Assembly (NCBI RefSeq): GCF_003096415.1 | Contig: NZ_QEKH01000001.1 | Coordinates: 62,001-126,000 of the forward strand | DNA from: Victivallis vadensis | GTDB lineage: Bacteria; Verrucomicrobiota; Lentisphaeria; Victivallales; Victivallaceae | DNA: 64,000 nt | Direction of reading: 5' to 3' | Made by a program: the position numbers and the translations under genes | Notes under the pieces: generated by a model | Databases searched by the model: none | The model's input: only the letters and a program-made list of their open reading frames with translations | Told to the model about the DNA's origin: nothing | Part shown: positions 59,243 through 64,000 of the stretch, piece by piece | How the letters are laid out: each line of letters starts with the position of its first letter | Position numbering within the stretch: the first letter of the stretch is position 1

Positions 59243-60001
59243 ATGATGAAAAAACGGAATTTTACCTTAATCGAGCTTCTCATTGTAATCGCCATTATTG
59301 CGATATTGGCCGGGATGTTACTGCCTGCATTGCAGAAGGCCCGGGGGGCCGCACAAAAGGCAAGCTGCCTGAGCAATATCAAACAACTGACGACGGGAGT
59401 CCAGCTTTACGCCGATGATTACAACGGTCAACTTCCGACCCAGAAACCCGCCTCGGAAACGCCGAGCTGGGCGGACAATGGCTGGATGTGGCATCTGTAC
59501 CACCGTTACGGCGTCGGCCAGAAAACCTTTGTCTGCTCAAATCCGCGCCTGACCGATAAGGATGCCGTAGAGAATTATGTGGCCGGCATCGGCCAGCCGA
59601 TCGACGGAAAGGTGGTTGGCTGGGGCGAAGACGGCGGCCGGGTCAATTATACATTCAATCAGTTTCTGCTGCTCGCGAAACACAACTGGGCCTCCGAAAT
59701 CCGGATGCCTGCCGGCAAGATCAGCTCGGTCAGGCAGCCGAGTCGAATGATTATGATTACGGAATACTCCGTTCCGATGATTGGCGATGGGACCAAGGCT
59801 TTCGGGGGAATTCTGAGCCGTTTCGCCTCGAAAAATACCAGCGTGCGCGATCACGGCGGCAACGGCGTCAATTTCGGCCTGGTGGATGGACACGCGGTCA
59901 GCTGCAACTTTCCCTCCAACCCGGGCAATATCGCGTTCATGCCCGATGCTGCGGATGCCCATCCGAATGACGGCTTCTGGACCAAATTGTGGGCGCTCTG
60001 A
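59243..60001 (+). CDS. Prepilin-like pseudopilin (module 3)
   Basis: A 252-residue protein from the ATG at 59243, seven bases after AGGAG. It has FTLIELL at 7-13, a hydrophobic helix and [10 protein letters not shown]. The residue before Phe is Asn6, not Gly. The body contains [19 protein letters not shown], and VRDHGG followed by GLVDGHAVS near the end gives the His-Asp-Gly pattern. It sits 16 bases after the GH39-like gene and 39 bases before the GH42-like gene. As in the other modules it is embedded between regulator and secreted enzymes. Confidence 0.86.
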   Translation: MMKKRNFTLIELLIVIAIIAILAGMLLPALQKARGAAQKASCLSNIKQLTTGVQLYADDYNGQLPTQKPASETPSWADNGWMWHLYHRYGVGQKTFVCSNPRLTDKDAVENYVAGIGQPIDGKVVGWGEDGGRVNYTFNQFLLLAKHNWASEIRMPAGKISSVRQPSRMIMITEYSVPMIGDGTKAFGGILSRFASKNTSVRDHGGNGVNFGLVDGHAVSCNFPSNPGNIAFMPDAADAHPNDGFWTKLWAL

Positions 60002-60040
60002 ACTGATTTCACTAATTTTCAATCAAGGAAAACTGACTCG

Positions 60041-63000
60041 ATGAAAAAAAAGTTCCTGCTTCCGGCGCTGCTCCTTCTGCTTCCGGCCGGCGCTGCTGAT
60101 GTGCACAAACCGTCCGCCTATTCGCTGGAACTCTCCGAAGGACTCAAGCCGACAGAAAAAATCTTCCCGCTCGGCATGCTCGGCGGCAGCCGCTTTACAT
60201 TCCTGCCGCAGCTCGGGTTCAATTTCACGGAGATCGGCCACTGCTGTTACAGTTTCAAAGATACGGGAAAATGCAGTTGCAGTTTCCCGCCGAACCGGTC
60301 AAACGGACTCTATTTTGTAGCGATCTGGGCGGCACATTCCATGTGGTACGGCGGCAATACCGCAACGCACGGGCCGGTGATCCGCCCGGTTGATGAAAAT
60401 GGCAAGGCGCAGGAGGGGCCGTGGATCGATTATCTCGCTCCCACCATGCGCGACTACATCCGCGCCTGCGTGAAAGCTTCCGTCGAAGGTTCGGTCAACG
60501 AGAAACCGAAACGCAACATTATGCTTTGGAACATCGATAATGAATGGGAACCGGTTCTGAATTACTCACCGCTGGCGATGGCTGGCTTTCAGCGTGAACT
60601 CGAGCATATCTACGGCGGCGACATCGGCAAGCTCAATGAGGTCTGGAAGACGAAATACCGCAGTTTCTGCGAGATCCTGCCGCCGAAAGGAGAAGAGTAT
60701 CTCGAAAAACCGGCTGCCTGGCTCGCCTGGCACGATTATTCGGAAAATACGTTTGTCGACTTCATCGGTTCCTATCTTGGATGGGTGCGTGAATTCGATC
60801 CTGAACATCGCCCGGCCGTACTGAAATCCACCCAGTGTTCTTCGATCGAAATGAATTATATTGTACGCAGCCACATGGCCAATCTTGCGAAACTGGCCGA
60901 TCGGACCCGCCGCACCTCCGACGGCTGGATCGGCATCGACATGTACGGCAACACCGACCGTAATGCCTATGAGACCAGTTATATCTACAACTGTATTCGT
61001 CCGACTGCAACCCAGCAGGCCGCCGGAGAACCGGAGGGCAGGATCTTTTTTGCAGAGACGAACAATCATGCCGGCCCCGGATTTCAATTCGCGGCTACCT
61101 ACTGGCGGACGCTCGCGCACGGCATGCGCGGTGTGGACTTCTTCGTGCTCGGACGGTACAAATCCAACTGGGACAACCTGACGTTCAGCTTCATCGACGG
61201 CTATGACGGGCAACCGCGTGACCGGATGTTTTACGCATCGCGCTGGGCGAATATGATCCATCGTTCCGAGGAATTCTGGCATGATGCGCTTCCGGCGAAG
61301 AACGTTCCGAAGATCGCGATTTTAATGCCGCAGCGCGACGTGCTGCTCTCGATGGAAACCAACCGCTCCCGCTGGGATTACAGCGTCAACAACCGTCTGA
61401 ATGTCTTTACGCGTCTGCGCGACGCAGGGTACTGGGTCGACGTCCTGCCGTACACCAAACTGACCGACGACTATCTCGCGCGCTATCGTGCGCTCATTCT
61501 GGTCTCCGCCGAACACCTGAGCGCGGAGGAGTGTGCCGCAATCAGGCGTTTCACGGCAAACGGCGGCGTCGTGATGGCCGATATGATGCCCGGCTATTAC
61601 GATGAAAAACACCGCGTAACCCAGGGGCTCGACGAATTGCTCGGCGTCCGACTCGAAGGAGTTTACTCCGGAATCCACTTTTCTCCGGATGACGTCTGGT
61701 ACGGTACGGAACACGGATTCCTCATTCGCGGTGACGGCCGGATCAACGTGAAGCTCGCCGGAGCCGAACTGTTGAATGCGCGCGATGTCGCCTGCAACGC
61801 AAAATCGGCATGGGTCACCTGCAACCGCTACGGAAAAGGACGGGTTTACTGGTTCAATACCAGAATAGGCGTGCTTCGGGCAGAAAATGCGCCGGAAAGC
61901 GACGTGACCACATTTCTGACCGGATTCCTGAAAAGAGCAGGAGTCGCCCCCGCGTATTCTGCAGCGCAGATGGAGAATCTGCGCATCGAACACCCGTTGA
62001 CCGACGGTCGCGGCAACTGGCTGCTGGCCGCCGGAGTGATGAACCGCCTGCCATGGCCGGGCGGTAAGGTAACGCTGAAAATGCCGCCGGAATTCAAACT
62101 CCCCGCCCGGGTCTGGTTCGGCGCTGCGGAGGAGAATATGCTGCACCCGATTCCGGCGGAACTACGCGCCGACGGCACGCTGGAGCTGACGCTTCCTGAG
62201 ATCCGGTCAGCGGGGATGATCTATCTCTTCAACGACCATGCGCCGATGCTGAGTCTCGCCGTGACCAATGCGGAACGGCATGCGGCGAACGATCCGAACA
62301 CCCCAATGTTTGAACCGGGAAAAAGCTGCGAAGTGGTGGTTTCCCCGGTGGATTTCTCACCGGGTTCCGAAGGGCGGCGGATTGCGCTCGACGTGGAGCC
62401 GGGCTGGAAGGTTACTCCGGTTAGCCAACCGGTCGGAACCGCCCCGGCACGCTTCACGGTAACGCCTCCAGCGGAGCTGCCGGAACAGGCACTGCCCAAC
62501 ATGATCTATCCGGTCGTCGCTACGATGAGTGACGACGGCGGAAGAATCGCGGTCGCGCATCTGGCGGCGATGCTCCGCTTCGATCCCGTCCGGCATACGA
62601 TTCTGCTGACAGACAATGCCGACAACGGTTCGGAGGTCGCGCCGATCGCGATCCGTACGGGCGCGGAGTACCGTTTCCTCACGCCGAAGCCGCTCAGAAA
62701 GGACCAGCAGATCCGCGACCCGCGCGATCCCGGGGCAACCGGTGGAAAGCCGGCACTTTTCCAAGGGGTGCTTGGAGACTGGAATCAGCCCGCCGATGTG
62801 TTGTTCGTGAATCTGCCGGAAGCGACGGTCGAAGTCGATCTCAAGTCGGTATACCGGCTCGAACACATGGAACTTGGCGCAGGGTCGAAACCGAATCTCA
62901 AAGGCGTGGAGATATGCTTCAGCCGGGACGGAAAAACCTTCAGCGATCCGAAGAAACTCGATGTCGCCGGACTCAAGTTGAAACTTGCCGGGTTTGAGCT

Positions 63001-63118
63001 GCCGGAGCAGCCGGAGGCGCGTTTCGTCCGTTTCAGATTACAGTTCAGTGCGCCGGAGGCGACCTTCGGGGAGATCAAACTCCGGGGCCGCGTGATCGAT
63101 GGCGGCGGAACAAAGTGA
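60041..63118 (+). CDS. Secreted GH42-like beta-galactosidase-type enzyme with C-terminal discoidin-like domain (module 3)
   Basis: A 1025-residue protein with a signal peptide (about 1-18). The barrel carries NIDNEWEP near 164-171 (acid/base Glu) and FFAETNNHAGPG near 334-345 (nucleophile Glu). From about 410 a glutamine-amidotransferase-like domain (PKIAILMPQRDVLLS, YRALILVSAEHL) corresponds to the trimerisation domain of GH42 beta-galactosidases. The last 150 residues resemble a discoidin/F5-8 carbohydrate-binding fold (VEICFSRDGKTF, ARFVRFRLQFS). It probably removes beta-linked galactosyl or similar units outside the cytoplasm. The ATG follows a modest AAGGA. Confidence 0.78.
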   Translation: MKKKFLLPALLLLLPAGAADVHKPSAYSLELSEGLKPTEKIFPLGMLGGSRFTFLPQLGFNFTEIGHCCYSFKDTGKCSCSFPPNRSNGLYFVAIWAAHSMWYGGNTATHGPVIRPVDENGKAQEGPWIDYLAPTMRDYIRACVKASVEGSVNEKPKRNIMLWNIDNEWEPVLNYSPLAMAGFQRELEHIYGGDIGKLNEVWKTKYRSFCEILPPKGEEYLEKPAAWLAWHDYSENTFVDFIGSYLGWVREFDPEHRPAVLKSTQCSSIEMNYIVRSHMANLAKLADRTRRTSDGWIGIDMYGNTDRNAYETSYIYNCIRPTATQQAAGEPEGRIFFAETNNHAGPGFQFAATYWRTLAHGMRGVDFFVLGRYKSNWDNLTFSFIDGYDGQPRDRMFYASRWANMIHRSEEFWHDALPAKNVPKIAILMPQRDVLLSMETNRSRWDYSVNNRLNVFTRLRDAGYWVDVLPYTKLTDDYLARYRALILVSAEHLSAEECAAIRRFTANGGVVMADMMPGYYDEKHRVTQGLDELLGVRLEGVYSGIHFSPDDVWYGTEHGFLIRGDGRINVKLAGAELLNARDVACNAKSAWVTCNRYGKGRVYWFNTRIGVLRAENAPESDVTTFLTGFLKRAGVAPAYSAAQMENLRIEHPLTDGRGNWLLAAGVMNRLPWPGGKVTLKMPPEFKLPARVWFGAAEENMLHPIPAELRADGTLELTLPEIRSAGMIYLFNDHAPMLSLAVTNAERHAANDPNTPMFEPGKSCEVVVSPVDFSPGSEGRRIALDVEPGWKVTPVSQPVGTAPARFTVTPPAELPEQALPNMIYPVVATMSDDGGRIAVAHLAAMLRFDPVRHTILLTDNADNGSEVAPIAIRTGAEYRFLTPKPLRKDQQIRDPRDPGATGGKPALFQGVLGDWNQPADVLFVNLPEATVEVDLKSVYRLEHMELGAGSKPNLKGVEICFSRDGKTFSDPKKLDVAGLKLKLAGFELPEQPEARFVRFRLQFSAPEATFGEIKLRGRVIDGGGTK

Positions 63119-63163
63119 TATTCTTGAATGTTCAAAGGAATAGACACAGGGAGAGACCCCATC

Positions 63164-64000
63164 ATGAAGGAAGCCGTTAAACTGCCGCCGCGCCTGGCGT
63201 GGATCGAGCATCTGAAGAAATCCGCCTGCAATCCGGTGATCCGGCCGCAGGGGGCCGGACCGGCGGCCGATGCAATCTTCAATCCGGCAGCGATCGTTCA
63301 CGACGGACGGGTCGGCCTGCTCTGCCGGGCGATCAACTTCACCCGGCAGCCCCGCGATTCGCGCAACTGGAGCGTCTCGACTCTGGTCTGGGCGTGGAGC
63401 GATGACGGGTTCCATTTCGAGCTGGACGAGAAACCCGCTTTCGATCCGGGGCCGGATTCGCCTTATCAGGGCGGATTCGAGGATCCCCGGCTTGTGAAGA
63501 TCGGCGACGAATACGTTCTCACCTTCACCGGGGTTCACAACTTCGACCGGACGCCCGGGCTCATCGCGTTTTCACGCGATCTGAAACACTGGGAGTGGGG
63601 AGGAGAAGTGCTTCCCGGCCGCGCGATTGCAATCACCCGCGAACGGATCGGCGGCTATTATTACGGGTATTGGGGAAACAGCTGCATCTTTCTGGCCCGC
63701 AGTCGGGACCTGCGGAGTTGGGAAACGTTGAAGGAACCCGCGCTGCGTCCGCGCCCCGGGCGCTTTGACGCTCTTCTCTGCGAAAGCGCCGCACCGCCGC
63801 TGCTGACGGATGACGGGATTCTGCTTTTCTACAACGGCGATCGAGGGCGCGAACAGGCGCAGAATTATGCGCGGGGAATCATTCCATGTTATGTCCATGA
63901 TATTCTGTGGACCTGTTACTCGACCGGCTGGGCGCTTTTTGACCGGCACGATCCTTCCCGTCTGCTTGCGCGTTGTGAAGAGCCTGTGCTGACTCCGGAG
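63164..64000 (+). CDS. GH130-family glycoside phosphorylase (3' end outside window)
   Basis: The frame is open for 279 codons from an ATG at 63164 (GGGAG ten bases upstream) to the window edge. It shows the five-bladed propeller motifs of GH130: IFNPAAIVHDGRVGLLCRA (about 39-57), GGFEDPRLV with the catalytic-acid region, LTFTG, ESAAPPLLTDDGILLFYNG. GH130 enzymes phosphorolyse beta-mannosides such as mannosyl-glucose or mannosyl-N-acetylglucosamine to mannose-1-phosphate. No signal peptide is present, so it would act in the cytosol on imported oligosaccharides. It follows the GH42-like gene by 45 bases. Specific linkage is not readable. Confidence 0.88.
   Translation, partial: MKEAVKLPPRLAWIEHLKKSACNPVIRPQGAGPAADAIFNPAAIVHDGRVGLLCRAINFTRQPRDSRNWSVSTLVWAWSDDGFHFELDEKPAFDPGPDSPYQGGFEDPRLVKIGDEYVLTFTGVHNFDRTPGLIAFSRDLKHWEWGGEVLPGRAIAITRERIGGYYYGYWGNSCIFLARSRDLRSWETLKEPALRPRPGRFDALLCESAAPPLLTDDGILLFYNGDRGREQAQNYARGIIPCYVHDILWTCYSTGWALFDRHDPSRLLARCEEPVLTPE

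Noticed and set aside
1-64000. tRNA, rRNA, CRISPR, insertion sequences or phage genes
   Set aside because: I looked in the non-coding gaps for cloverleaf arms, regularly spaced repeats and transposase or integrase motifs and saw none. A tRNAscan, Infernal or CRISPR search was not possible here.

Overview
The window looks like a chromosome segment of an anaerobic, Gram-negative-type, glycan-degrading bacterium of the PVC group, most likely a Lentisphaerae/Victivallis relative. This is inferred from three short pseudopilins of the FTLIELL...[11 protein letters not shown] type placed beside secreted glycoside hydrolases, from Kelch-sodium-symporter and orphan Ser/Thr-kinase genes, and from high-GC coding DNA separated by short AT-rich promoters. 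I found 51 protein genes (the first and last cut by the window edges) and no tRNA, rRNA, CRISPR array, insertion sequence or phage gene.

Layout. 1-5745 (minus): a glycerol-phosphate operon with HAD phosphatase, GlpA-like dehydrogenase, FAD oxidoreductase, DUF1667 protein, glycerophosphodiesterase and sn-glycerol-1-phosphate dehydrogenase, driven by a strong promoter overlapped by GTTTAC-type repeats. 5824-10712: a deoxyribosyltransferase-like gene, a compact family B DNA polymerase, a MATE exporter and a YkgJ protein. 10796-15485 (plus): glycan module 1 (LacI regulator, pseudopilin, GH50/agarase-like enzyme). 15453-23241 (minus): a WalJ-like hydrolase, a zinc-ribbon Ser/Thr kinase, a histidine-kinase/receiver protein that has lost its phospho-acceptor residues, a PBP dimerisation protein without a transpeptidase domain, an FtsW/RodA protein, and a second Ser/Thr kinase with a sensor domain. 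This looks like an uncharacterised cell-envelope control cluster. 23331-31916: rpoN, an Rrf2 regulator, mutL, a TPR protein, an orphan OppD-type ATPase, a FabF-like synthase, a LOG-family protein and a methyltransferase.

31969-42826 (minus): glycan module 2, a tight five-gene unit (LacI, Kelch-sodium symporter fusion, pseudopilin, heparinase-like enzyme, very large secreted enzyme). 43003-55538: housekeeping genes (hemW, truA, a GT-C-like membrane protein, ruvA, nadC, a PTS IIA protein, an SGNH hydrolase, a ketopantoate-reductase-like gene, yggS, cysE, yicC, a lipoprotein, a NadD-RsfS fusion and an unknown acidic protein). 55872-64000 (plus): glycan module 3 (LacI, GH39-like enzyme, pseudopilin, GH42-like enzyme, GH130 phosphorylase).

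The recurring theme is a modular glycan-use unit. Each begins with a LacI-family gene whose own promoter carries a CG-centred palindrome, and each includes one pseudopilin and one or more secreted carbohydrate-active enzymes. In all three pseudopilins the residue before the FTLIE motif is Arg, Ser or Asn, not the usual Gly. Together with the pseudo-signalling/SEDS cluster, this is the best candidate here for an undescribed system. Functions are assigned from motifs read by eye; no database search was run.
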